Below are positions 54,112 through 64,000 of a DNA stretch of 64,000 bases, piece by piece (position 1 is the first letter of the stretch; the number at the start of each line of letters is the position of its first letter). A program made the translations under genes and the position numbers. Under the pieces are notes generated by a model. It searched no databases. It was not told where the DNA came from and saw only the letters and a list, made by a program, of their open reading frames with translations. Where the stretch lies: the NCBI GenBank assembly GCA_023053685.1, contig JALIGW010000002.1, forward strand, positions 250,242,356 through 250,306,355, given 5' to 3'. Origin of the DNA: Diadophis punctatus similis. Its lineage: Eukaryota; Chordata; Lepidosauria; Squamata; Dipsadidae.

Positions 54112-55880
54112 AAGGAGGGAGCGAGTTACCTTAAACAGGGTGGCTGGGCGCGAATCTGCGGATGCAATAACAGCGGAAAAATGGGAACGTTTTGCCGCCC
54201 GAATCGCCACTAAATAAGTCCTAATAAAGGCTCTTAGAAGTGTTTGATCAGATTCAGACTTACTGGAGCTCCAGCGTCGCTCTAGATGTCTCTTATGGCA
54301 TTTCATCTCCCGGAGCTCCTCGGTAAACCATGAGCCCTCCGGGATCCACTGCCACGGAGAGGTCGCAAAGGAGCAATCCGATCCAGAGCCCCAGATGCCG
54401 CCTTGTCCCAGGCGGCTACCAGGGCCTCAGATGGACTGTGGACAAGGGATTCAGGTATCTCCCCAAGCTCCTTCTGGAACCCCTCAGGGTCCATCAGGCG
54501 TCTGGGGTGGAACCACTTAATCGGTTCCACCTCTCTGCGATGGGGGAGTGGTGCCCTAAAGTCTAACCTCAGGAGGAAATTATCTGACCACGACAAGGGA
54601 GATGTGACTATATCCCTTCACTTCAAATCATCTCTCCACTGTCCCGAGAGAAAAACTAGGTCAAGTGTGTGCCCCCCTTTGTGGGTCGGATCCTGAACTA
54701 CTTGGGTCAGGTCCATGGTTGTCATGGAAGCCATGAACTCTCCTGGTCCGCTTCCGCAGGTTCGCCGAGTGACGGTAGGTTAAAGTCCCCCAGAACCATA
54801 AGCCTGGGGAATTCCACCGCCAACCCAGCGACTGCTTCCAGCAGATCAGACAAGGCTGTTTTAACACAGCTGGGAGGTACCATATTTTTCGGAGTATAAA
54901 ACGCACCTTTTTCCTCCCTAAAAGTGGCTGAAAATTTGGGTGCGTCTTATACTTCGAATGTAGCTTTTTTTTCCAGCCCTAACTAGGTGCTAACAGATCT
55001 TCCCAGCTCTTACCTTGCAGGCTTTTTCATTGTTACTCTCTCCAAATAATGTTTTTCCAGCCCTAAGTCTTTGCAGGTTTTTTTTCATTGCTCTACTTGC
55101 TCCGAATAAGTTTTTTTCTAGCCCTAACCAGGTGCTAACGATCTTCCCAGCTCTTACTGGCTTGCATGCTCTTTCATTGTTACTCTCTCAGAAGAAGGTT
55201 TTTTTAAGTCCTAACCAGGGGATAAATTAATGTGCTGAAGCTGACCAGACTAAGGACGCTAGCCAGATGAATACCTGGTAGGCAGATTTTTTTTCTCCTA
55301 TTTTCCTCCCCAAAAACTAAGGTGCGTCTTATACTCCGGTGCGTCTTATACTCCGAAAAATACGGTAGGTACATCAACAACAAGCCCACCTGAACCCCTA
55401 AGTCCAACTTCACAAGGAGAGACTCACACCCAACAATCTCCAGGGCAGGGATCCTGCGAGGACAAAGATTCTTATGGGCGATGATTACCACTCCCCCATC
55501 CCTTCCCTGGAGTTGTGGTTGGTGCAGCACCTGAAACCCATCTGGGCAGATCTCAGAGAGGGGAACTGTCCCAGCCAGGTTTCAGTAATACATGCCAGAT
55601 CTGCCCTCTCATCCCGGATTAAATCTCGGACGAGAGGGGCCTTGTTGACAACAGATCTCGCATTAAGCAGCAGCAGCCTGAGGCCAGGGCCCTGAGACCC
55701 CAAGTCACCAGAAGGGTCAGAACACGTAATCGCTTTGGTATAGCGAGTCCTAGTTCTCCATAGATGGCCTACCCTTCGGTTCCCGTCATACCTACCTCTC
55801 CCAACAACCACCGGAATGCTCCGACCCTCTACCATCCCTGAGATCCCACCCTCCATCAATACCTTAATGTTGATGAAATC
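54112..55880 (-). mobile_element. L2-clade LINE, endonuclease half
   Basis: On the - strand, the start of ORF2 at 55859 leads into the apurinic endonuclease (LLLLNARSVVNKAPLVRDLI, ITETWLG). It continues after a nested MITE with FPRLMVLGDFN-like sequence, then the linker region to about 54112. The RT half is missing. Several frame breaks. Confidence 0.8.
54880..55365. mobile_element. Non-autonomous mariner-type element in L2
   Basis: 486 bp, same terminal family as 45230-46217, with TA at 54878-54879 and 55366-55367. The right terminus is partly doubled: GGTGCGTCTTATACTCC occurs twice in a row. It splits the L2 endonuclease frame. Confidence 0.88.
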
Positions 55881-56420
55881 TAAAAGAGGCCAAATCAGGA
55901 GGACTGATCAGAAAGTGACTCCCTGATAACTAAGAACAGGTCCTCCACAAGTTTCATTTAGAATTAGAGTGGTGACAGAGAAAGGAAAGAAAAGCTTTTA
56001 AGTTAAATAGGCTTATTCTGGTAATTACACAGCTAATCCCGGGCAATGAAACAACAACAAACCCCCTTCCCCCAGCCTCCTTCTCTCCCACTTGGCTGTT
56101 TCTGAACTAAAGAAGGCTAGCAATTGAGCAGGAAAGCCAGACTGGGAAAGATCCTTAGCAAAATGTTCACTTTCACAAACAACCACACAGACACACAAAC
56201 ACACGCAGAGGAGACGATTAACCCACCACCATTAAAATAGCAAGACACAAAACCCCTTCATTGCACAATCCCTAGAACCCCTTCATTGCACAATCCCATA
56301 CTTCAAAGTCACAGAAACCTATAAAGATCCATCCACTCATTCAGCCATTTTGTCAGCTTTCCCAGAACTTCATGCTGTTGTTGGTTCTTCCAAAGCATCA
56401 GAAGGCAAGACAAGGAACAA
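55881..56420. other. Unassigned region, possible L2 5' UTR
   Basis: No coding frame. AACCCCTTCATTGCACAATC occurs twice, 26 bp apart, near 56251 and 56277. Confidence 0.35.
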
Positions 56421-56429
56421 TGGATGAAG

Positions 56430-56640
56430 ACTAATGAAGGAGAGAAGCAATTTAGAATTAAGGGGAAACTTCCTAACAGGGAGAACAATTAACCAGTGGA
56501 ACAGCTTGCTTTCAGAAGTTGTGGGTGTGTCATCACTGGAAGTTTTTAAAAATAGACTAGAGTGTCATTTGTCTGAAATGGGGGTCTCCTGCCTGAGCAG
56601 GGGGTTGGACTAGAAGACCGCTAAGGTCCCTTCCAGCTCT
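56430..56640 (+). mobile_element. CR1 LINE 3' end
   Basis: End of ORF2 (GTGGAACAGCTTGC, GAAGTTGTGGG) and 3' UTR core (GGTTGGACTAGAAGACC, AAGGTCCCTTCCAGCTCT). A longer copy of the scrap seen in the other spacers. Confidence 0.8.
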
Positions 56641-56729
56641 ATTCTGATTGATTGATCTTGAAATCTGCAGCCTTGAATTTGCTGTGGGCGCAGCAGGAAG
56701 AGGTCAATGGGTAGATTTTGTGGGGAGGA

Positions 56730-56850
56730 AGAAAAGCCAGTTTGGTGTAGTGGTGAAGGCACCAGGTTAGAGACAGAGAAACACTCAGTTCCAGTCCCAC
56801 CTGAAGTGCAAAACCATCTGTTCAACTTTGGCCAGTCCTCTCAAGTTGAG
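56730..56850 (+). mobile_element. tRNA-derived SINE
   Basis: Fourth inherited copy of the SINE at 8891. Unit sequence stops at 56892 and resumes at about 59650. Confidence 0.65.
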
Positions 56851-56892
56851 GAAGAAGGAAAGGGGGGAAACCCCTTCCAAAACCCCTTGCCA

Positions 56893-57050
56893 AGGAATAG
56901 AATAGAATAGAATTCTTTATTGGCCGTGTGATTGGACACACAAGGAATTTGTCTTTGGTGCATATGCTCTCAGTGTACATAAAAAGACAAGATACATTCG
57001 CCAAGAATCATAAGGAATCATAACAACCTACTCTAACATAATCATAAAGA
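56893..57050 (-). mobile_element. CR1/L3-like LINE 3' end, reverse
   Basis: Begins with (AGAAT)n and ATTCTTTATTGGCCGTGTGA. Inverted relative to the same 3' end at 58540-59575. AAGGAA is present next to both outer edges. Confidence 0.7.
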
Positions 57051-57059
57051 ATCATAACA

Positions 57060-58400
57060 ACCTACTCTCTAACAAACAATTTGGTTTCAGAAAAAAATTA
57101 TCCTGTAATCTGCAACTCCTACACTGCAAAAACATATGGACTACACAACTCGATCAGGATAAAACAATAGACGCAATTTACATAGACTTCTGTAAAGCCT
57201 TTGATTCAGTGGTACACGACAAACTACTTCTGAAACTAAAATCTTATGGCATCTCTGGTCCCCTTCATGATTGGATAACTGCGTTCCTGTCAAACAGACA
57301 ACAAGTGGTTAAAATAGGGAGTGCCCTATCAAATCCTGCCCCTGTCAACAGTGGTGTCCCTCAAAGCAGCGTTCTAGGACCAACACTGTTCATACTTTAC
57401 ATAAACAATCTTTGTGATCATATTATAAGCAACTGTGTTCTCTTTGCTGATGATGTTAAACTATTTAACACCACGACAATACTACTACCCTTCAAAAAGA
57501 CTTTTACCATGTATCAGAATGGTCAGACAACTGTCAACTTCAAATCTCAACCAATAAATGTTCTGTCCTACACATTGGCAAAAAGAATCAGAACATAAAA
57601 TACAAGCTTAGAGGACACGACCTTGTAGATGACCCTCACTCTGTCAAGGACCTTGGAGTACTCATATCTAATGACCTAAGTGCCAGAGCCCACTGTAACA
57701 ACATTGCCAAAAAGGCACTAAGAGTTATTAATCTAATCTTGCGTAGCTTCTTCTCTGGCAATATTACACTGCTAACCAGAGCATACAAAACATTTGCTAG
57801 ACCAATTCTCGAATACAGCTCACCTGTCTGGAACCTGCACTGCATATCAGACATCAATACAATCGAGAGAGTCCAAAAATATTTCCCAAGAAGAGTCCTC
57901 CACTCCTCTGCTCGCAACAGAATACCTTATTCCATCAGACTTGAAATTTTGGGCTTAGATAGCTTAGAACTTCGTCACCTTCGATCTGACCTAAATGTAG
58001 TTCATAAAATCATCTACCACAATGTCCTGTCAACTTCAGCTTCAACTACAACAATACACAAGCACACAATAGATTCAAACTAAATGTAAAGCGCTCCAAA
58101 CTCGACTGCAGAAAATATGACTTCAGCAACAGAGTGATCAATGCTTGGAATGCACTACCTGACTCTGTGGTTTCTTCCCCAAACCCCAAAAACTTTAACC
58201 TTAGACTGTCTACAGTCGACCTCACCCCATTCATAAGAGGTCTGTAAGGGGCGTGCATAAGCGCACCATTGTACCTACCGTTCCTGTCCTATTGCCTAAT
58301 TTACCTGTACCTACTTTGCTAATGTTTATGTTTATACCAATACCTGCTATCTTGTACATGTTTGACAAACAAAATAAATGAATAAATAAATAAATAAAAT
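57060..58400 (+). mobile_element. CR1/L3-like LINE, reverse transcriptase half
   Basis: RT on the + strand: IDAIYIDFCKAFDSVVHD, SGVPQSSVLGP, FADDVKLFN, then after a frameshift the C-terminal ARPILEYSSPVWN block and INAWNALPDSVV. Ends with an (AAAT)n tail at 58376-58400. 5'-truncated and frame-broken. Confidence 0.75.
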
Positions 58401-58402
58401 AA

Positions 58403-58538
58403 GGTACAACACTTAATGATTGTCATAGGGTATAAATAAGCAATCAGGAAACAATATTAATATAAATCGTAAGGATACAATATTGATTGTTTCCTGATTG
58501 CTTATTTATACCCTATGACAATCATTAAGTGTTGTACC
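58403..58538. repeat. Perfect 50-bp inverted repeat
   Basis: Arms 58403-58452 and 58489-58538 are exactly complementary (outer end GGTACAACACTTAATGATTG), with a 36-bp A/T-rich loop. Confidence 0.92.
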
Positions 58539-59575
58539 TCATGATTCTTGACAAATGTATCTTTTCTTTTATGTACACTGAGAGCATATGCACCAAAGGT
58601 AAGGTGACCAGACGTCCCGATTTTGGCGGGACAGACCCGCTTTTTCATCATTTGTCCCGCGTCCCGCCCGTTCTCTAAAAAGTCCCGATTTTTTGAAAGA
58701 ATGCACGACTAGGGCATTCTTTCAAAAAATCGGCCTGAAAGGCAGCAGGCCTCTCAGCTCGGGCCGGCCATGGGCGGCGGGCGGGCGTCCCGCGTTGTTG
58801 ACTCCTCCGGCGGCGGCTGGAAGCTGGGGGGAGGGGGAAGGGAGGCTGCTCCTCCTCTCCTTCCCCCGCCCCATCCCTAGTCCCCGCCCTCGGAGGTGCC
58901 GCTGCTGTTGGGAGGGGTGAGGGACGAGGAGCCGTCGCCGCTTTGAGTTTACGAGCGGCGCAAACAGCCCTTCCTCGTCCCCCTCCCCTTTCTTCCCCCC
59001 GTCGCCTCGCTGCCGCCGTTGCCCTGGGGCCGGGCGGGCGACCGGGAGACCGCGGCGCTTGGATGCTTGGAGCAGGTAAGCTGCCGGCTGCCTCCTTTCC
59101 CCGTCTCCCGCCTCCCGTTCATTGCTTGCCAGCCCGGCCGAAGGGAAGGCGGGAGGTGAGGAAAGGCCTCCCGAAAGGGAGGCGGGCTCCCGAAGGGTTT
59201 TCCCGAGGCCTTTCCTCGCCTCCCGCCTTCCCTTCAGCCGGGCTGGCAAGCAACGAACGGGAGGCGGGAGACGGGGAAAGGAGGCAGCCGGCAGCTTACC
59301 TGTCGCGAGCTGCAGGCATCCAAGCGCCCTCCCGCCTCCCCCCTCCCCCCCACCTCACCTGGACGCCGACATTTGCTGTTTTGCCCTCTGCGCATGCGCA
59401 GCATTCTGCGCATGCGCAGAGGGCAAAACAAATGGCGGCGCCCCCCATCCCGTCCCGCTTAAAAAAAAAAAATCTGGTCACTTTAACCAAAGGCAAATTC
59501 CTTGTGTGTCCAATCACACTTGGCCAATAAAGAATTCTATTCTATTCTATTCTATTCTATTCTATTCCATTCTAA
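58539..59575 (+). mobile_element. CR1/L3-like LINE 3' end, split by hAT
   Basis: 58539-58599 and 59486-59575 join across the hAT into one 3' end finishing TTGGCCAATAAAGAATTC and (ATTCT)n. This tail type is known from snake CR1/L3 elements. Confidence 0.75.
58600..59485. mobile_element. GC-rich non-autonomous hAT element, second copy
   Basis: 886 bp, TAAGGTGACCAG to CTGGTCACTTTA, perfect duplications ACCAAAGG (58592-58599, 59486-59493). Same family as 6132-7118, with a shorter central inverted repeat and the same TGCGCATGCGCA pair near 59395-59420. Confidence 0.93.
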
Positions 59576-59929
59576 CCAGTTACAATCATACAGTCATAAG
59601 TGGGAGGAGATGGGTGATAGGAACGATGAGAAGACTAATAGTAATAGTAATGAAGGAAACTACAAGGCCAGGCATCAAGACTGACCGAAAGGCTCCAAAA
59701 AGGAAGCTAAGTAGCATCAAATTTCGCTATTTCACTTGGCTCAGTTGCTAGGAGTAGAAAACGATCTGCTGCCATGTAATCAGTGAAAACATCTTCCAAA
59801 TGCACCTCCTGTCTCTAGATGGCGGTCAGGCAACGTCTGTGCCTAGAAAGCCATCCACACTTCAGTGCCATCAGTGCTTGAACTTAAAAAAGGAGTTTTT
59901 AAACCATAGAGTATTGCAATGCTAAAAAG

Positions 59930-60045
59930 GATGGGAGGAGGAGAAGAAGCTCAGAGCAACTTCCTCTTCCGGATGATTCATTGGAGGAAGGTGGTGTGCA
60001 GAGCTCCTTTTCTGCTCTTCCAAGAATCGAAGCAGCCGTTGGAAG
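59930..60045 (+). promoter_or_regulatory. Candidate promoter and exon 1 of a gene beyond the window
   Basis: Fourth first-exon block: CTTCCTCTTCCGG at 59960-59972, exon end TTGGAAG, donor GTGAGTT at 60046. The AP-1-like site is degenerate (TGATTCA). No finger exon follows before 64000. Confidence 0.55.
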
Positions 60046-61479
60046 GTGAGTTGAGGGCAGGTGGGAGGAGAGTCCGGGAGAAAGTCGGGCTGTTCGGTTT
60101 CCTCCACGGCCTGGAAGCAGAGAAGCAACTGGGATGAAGCATGTCAGCTGCTGCTGCTGCTGCAGGTTCCTTCCCTCCCTAAATTTAAGCCCACTGGTGC
60201 TGCACGCTGTGAAACTGGTGGCTGCAATTTTCTGCTGGTGAGAAGAGTTAAGATTTCTCCTTTGGGGAAATATAATATTCTGCCTCTTTTAACAATCCCC
60301 AAAATATTTCATTCTTCTGGAGGGTGGGCTTCCCACAAAATTAATACCAAAGATTAAAAATAAGGACATATGGAGAAGGCAGGGGTGGAATGGGGGGGGG
60401 GGAGAGGTGGGATCTACTACTCTATCAAGGACAACCATAGGTAATCCTCACCATTGGTTCACTGAGCCTTTCAAATTACAATGACACTGTAGAAGCGGAT
60501 GTAGTTATGAATGTGCAGGAAAAGGAGTTACACCATTTTGGATTCTGGCAATTGGTGCACATTTATATCATGGTTTCAGCATCCGACATTCAAAATCTTG
60601 ATTTGTAACCTTCCCAGCTGTCTTCTGACAAGCAAACTCAGTGGGGATGCCGCCAGGAAGTTGCAAACCATGGTCATTAAATTACCTTTAACAACCCTGG
60701 GTGATTTGTTTAAGAACTGCAGAGGAACAGATGTAAGTTGGCACTGTCAGCTTAGTGACACAGATGCTCGTCCCAATTGCAGTCAGTAGGTGAGGACTAC
60801 TTCAGTTGGGATGTCACCAAGGGGATGTGGAAAGTATTTTCTTCCCTTACTTGCTTCCATGGGCAAAACTGGTGCTTCAAATCTTACAGAGGCTCTAGGC
60901 ATCATTTCATCAGTTAAAGCCCCCACATCTGTAAAGTTAGTGTCATGCAGATTGACAGGTGTGGCTTGATAAAAGACAGAGTCCAAGTGTGTGTGTTGAT
61001 AAGCCAATGCTTTTATTCGTCTGAATAAAGATGGGTCCCTCCTAAGAAGGAAGGAACCCAGAACATGGTGCAAGGCAGATATTTATAAATGTTTTGCTTT
61101 CACTTCATTACATACAGTAAGAAGCAGCTGGCACACGAGAGATAAATATAAAATATAGAAATTATAAAAATAATCAAGCATGCCTTCTGTAGTTTTGGTC
61201 ACATGACTAACCCACAGGCTAGTGGTTTCCTGTGAAAGTTTCCATGGCCTCAGAATCCTGTTGAGGCCTGAACTTCAGCCTTGCCATCTCAACATATGAG
61301 TAATCATCAAATTGATCAGATTCCTGATAAACTTTAGCGCAGAAGTTTTGACTAACCCATTTGAGATATTTTTCAGGCTTGAAAGACATGGATTTTCTCC
61401 ATATTGTAGTTGTGTGTATTATTTATCTCTGAATGTATATATCTCGAAATGTATAATCTCTCCCTAGGACTTCCAGATA
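60046..61479 (+). other. Intron/spacer downstream of exon 1 F
   Basis: Has a (CTG)n stretch near 60150, a G-run at 60391-60402, a private section to about 60720, then the block shared with 10287 and 20441. No gene. Confidence 0.35.
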
Positions 61480-62640
61480 TATAGTCATGTGAAAAAGAAA
61501 GTACATTCTCCTTGACTTTTATGGATTTACATATTAGGACATAGTAAAAATCATTTAGTCCTTAGAAGTTCTTAAAAGTCGGTAAATACAACTGCAGATG
61601 AACAACAACACATGACATATTACATCAAATCATCATTTATTTTATAAAAAGAAAGTCAAAATGGAGAAGTCGTGTAAAAAAGTATGATTCAATAATTTGT
61701 AGAACCACCTATAGCAGCAACAACTAGAAGTAATTCTTTTCTGTATGATGTTATCAGTCTCTTGCAGCGTTGTGGAGGAATCTGGGCCCACTCTTCTTCA
61801 CAACATTGCTTCAGTTCATTGAGGTTTGTGGTTGTTTTCTTATACACAACTCTCTTGAGGTCCTGCCAATCGGGTTGAGGTATGGACTTTGCTGCCATGC
61901 AACACCTTGATTCTTTTCTTTTTCAGCCATTCTGTTGTAGATTTGCTGATGTGTTTTGCGACCATTGTCATGTTGCATAATCCTATGTTAGCCAAGCTTT
62001 AGCTATTGGACAGATGGCCTCACATTTGACTCTAGAATACTTTGGTATACAGAGGGGTTCATGGCTGACTCAATGAGTGCAAGGTGTCCAGGTCCTGCGG
62101 CTGCAAAACAAGCCCAAATCATCACCCCTCCACCACTGTGCTTGACAGTTTGTATGAGATGCTTGTGCTGATATGCTGTGTTTGGTTTTCATCAAACGTG
62201 TCACTGTGCATTACAGCCAAACATCTCCACTTTGTTCTGGTCTGTGCAAAGGACAATGGTCCAGAAGTCCTGTGATTTGTTCAGATGCAACTTTGCAAAC
62301 CTCAGCCCTGCTGCTATGACCTTTTTAGAGAGAAGAGGCTTTCTCCTCACAACCCTTCCAAACGAACCATAGTTCAGTCTTTTTCTAATTGCACTGTCAT
62401 GAATCTTAACATTTAACATGTTACTGAAGCCTTTAGAGTCTGAGATATAACTCTTATTACTTCTCTAGCCATTGCATCGTCTGGCCTTGGGGTGAATTTT
62501 CTTGGATGTCTACTCTTGGGAAGATTGGCAACTTACTTGAATGTTTCCCACTTGTGAATAATCTTCCTCACTGTAGAATTATGGATTTTAAATTGTTTGG
62601 AAATGGTCTTTTAAACCTTCCCAAATTGATGGGCAGCAAC
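61480..62640 (-). mobile_element. Tc1-like transposon fossil, uninterrupted order
   Basis: C-terminal transposase at 61898-61689 (ending GGSTNY), central region at 62419-62201 (FAKLHLNKSQDFWTIVLCTD, KVEMFG, the catalytic-core stretch), N-terminal helix-turn-helix remnants at 62500-62640. Several stops; inactive. Confidence 0.85.
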
Positions 62641-62643
62641 CAG

Positions 62644-62721
62644 AGTTGATGGGCGCCGCCCTGAGTCCTTCGGGAGTTGGGCGGCATATAAGAATAACAA
62701 AATAAATAAATAAATAAATAA
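62644..62721 (+). mobile_element. L2 LINE 3' tail only
   Basis: GCCGCCCTGAGTCCTTCGGG to (AAAT)n, an extreme 5' truncation inserted in the Tc1. Confidence 0.85.
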
Positions 62722-62984
62722 ACCATTCCTTTTCTAATTAATAGTGGTTTATATACAGCTAAATATATACAAACTTATACATGGTTAAATACCTTATCAT
62801 ACAGCTATTGATACAAGGAGAAGAGCAATGAGAATACACAATGAGAGAGAACATGAGGAGAAGGGACACACCCACTAATGGGTGATAGGAATCACGATTT
62901 GCTTCCAAGGCCATCGGGGTATCAGTAGTGGCCAGACACATGCAATCGCTCAGGCAGTGGTCAGTTGAAACCTGACACAAGTGG
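62722..62984. other. Unassigned A/T-rich DNA
   Basis: No coding frame or repeat recognised. Confidence 0.35.
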
Positions 62985-63432
62985 CGCCTTGCTATCACTC
63001 CCTTCCAAGGCCAACATCTCTTTGGGGAGGCGCTGGAGCCGATGCTCATCGAGACCCGTGACAAGAGGAAAGTCCTCTCCTCTATTTCCAGGAAGGGCAA
63101 CTTCCACCAGTCAACCTACTTTCGTTGGCCCTTTCGGGGAGCAGATCAAGGCTCCGGGTTCTCCAGTGCCCAAGGTCAGTCTAGTTTCCGAACTTTTCAA
63201 CACTCGGACAGATCGGGCAGGGGGAGACAGTTCAAACATGCCTTTTAGGGAGGGCATCTGCCCTTTCCGTAAAGCCAGATAGAAACAAACCCCACATTCC
63301 CATTGGGGGGTAGGCTCGCTCTCTTTTCTCATACGTGGGAGCAAACTACCCAGGACCAATGAGTCCTACAAACCATAAGACAGGGCCTGGCCCTGGAATT
63401 TTTCTCTCTTCCTCCGAGGTTTTTCATTAAGT
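62985..63432 (+). mobile_element. DIRS-like retrotransposon fragment
   Basis: In one frame: GEALEPMLIETRDKRKVLSS and STYFRWPFRG, then after stops FPLGGRLALFSHTWEQTTQ and VLQTIRQGLALEF, which match the region entering the RT of DIRS elements. Stops and no tyrosine recombinase in view; a dead fragment. Confidence 0.6.
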
Positions 63433-64000
63433 GTCCCACATCCAGAGTGGGAGGCACCATTCTGTGGTGGTTCTCCTATCTCTCTGACCGGTCGCACTCG
63501 GTGTTGGCTGGGGGACAGAGGTCGACCCCGAGACCCCTCGTATGTGGGGTTCCTCAGGGGTCGATTCTTTCCCCTATGCTCTTTAATATCTTCATGAAAC
63601 CGTTGGGTGAGATCATCCGTAGGCATGGGGTGAGGTTCCAACAGTACGCTGATGATACTCAGCTGTACATGTCCACCCCATGCCAATTCAGTGAGGCAGT
63701 TGATGTAATGTGCCGGTGTCTGGACGCTGTAAGGGTCTGGATGGGGGTTAACAGGCTCAAACTCAACCCGGACAAGACCGAGTGGCTTTGGATGTTGCCT
63801 CCCAAGGACTTTGACATCTGTCCCTCCTTGGTTCGGGGGGGGGGATTTGATCCCCTCAGAACGGGCTTGTAACTTGGGGATCTTTCTTGATCCACAGCTA
63901 AAATTGGACCAACATCTAACAGCTGTGGCCAGAGGGACCTTTGCACAAGTTCGTCTTGTGCACCAGTTGCGTCCTTTCTTGGACCGGGAGGCACTACTTA
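63433..64000 (+). mobile_element. L2-clade LINE, runs off the window
   Basis: + strand RT: CGVPQGSILSPMLFNIFMKP, the QYADDTQLY catalytic motif, LNPDKTEWLWML, then a frameshift in a G-run at 63836-63843, then LTAVARGTFAQVRLVHQL. Closely related to the - strand copy at 7208-8329. Starts abruptly against the DIRS fragment. Confidence 0.85.

Larger units (their letters stand above)
59646..62640 (+). repeat. Spacer and start of a further unit F
   Basis: Resumes the unit sequence at GGAAACTACAAGGCCAGG. Contains the first-exon block, the 10287-like block and an undeleted Tc1. A further zinc-finger exon would be expected to the right of the window. Confidence 0.65.

Overview
The window is vertebrate genomic DNA, most likely from an advanced (colubroid) snake. 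The evidence is the repeat fauna: a tRNA-headed Sauria-type SINE, CR1, L2, Rex1 and L1 LINEs, a LINE 3' end with an (AGAAT)n tail of the kind known from snake CR1/L3 elements, and many short hAT and Tc1/mariner derivatives. There are no prokaryotic features.

The backbone is a tandem array of duplicated units. Each unit has a non-coding first-exon/promoter block with an ETS-type CTTCCTCTTCCGG motif and a GTGAGTT splice donor (9.5, 20.3, 35.5 and 60.0 kb), then a CR1 3' end, then one long exon encoding a C2H2 zinc-finger array on the + strand. Four arrays survive. A (1008-3665) has 30 fingers, B (11810-14047) has 25, C (28876-30189) has 15 and a damaged 5' part, and E (46820-48469) has 18. A fifth unit, D (36.9-37.6 kb), lost its finger exon in a deletion that joined it to the upstream part of E. 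A, B and C end at a stop codon supplied by the first bases of a hAT-type MITE with an 8-bp target duplication. E lacks the MITE and keeps two more fingers, so it shows the ancestral end.

Much of the DNA between units is mobile elements, and comparing paralogous units gives empty sites for many of them. Main layers: 1-10.8 kb, unit A with an ERV pol fragment, a GC-rich hAT and an L2. 10.8-28.3 kb, unit B with a CR1, SINEs and a deep nest (Tc1 holding a hAT MITE, Rex1 with two hATs, and an internally deleted L1 with a SINE). 28.3-36.7 kb, unit C with two solo LTRs. 36.7-48.6 kb, remnant D and gene E, between which lies an 8.56-kb insertion bounded by mariner-type terminal repeats. 48.6-53.4 kb, microsatellites, large inverted repeats, a solo LTR and AT palindromes. 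53.4-64 kb, L1, L2, CR1/L3, a second GC-rich hAT, a second Tc1, a DIRS-like piece and the start of another L2.

Inside the 8.56-kb insertion is a complete, apparently young Ty3/Gypsy chromovirus of Sushi type on the - strand (38105-43904). Its 688-bp LTRs differ at one position that I can find. It has a 5-bp target duplication, intact gag and pol, a phased G GGA AAC slippery site with an 8-bp stem 7 nt downstream, and sequences consistent with self-priming. It is the only element here that looks recently capable of movement.

The zinc-finger proteins would be nuclear DNA-binding factors. No KRAB, SCAN or BTB domain is visible, so any effector domain must be on an exon I could not identify.
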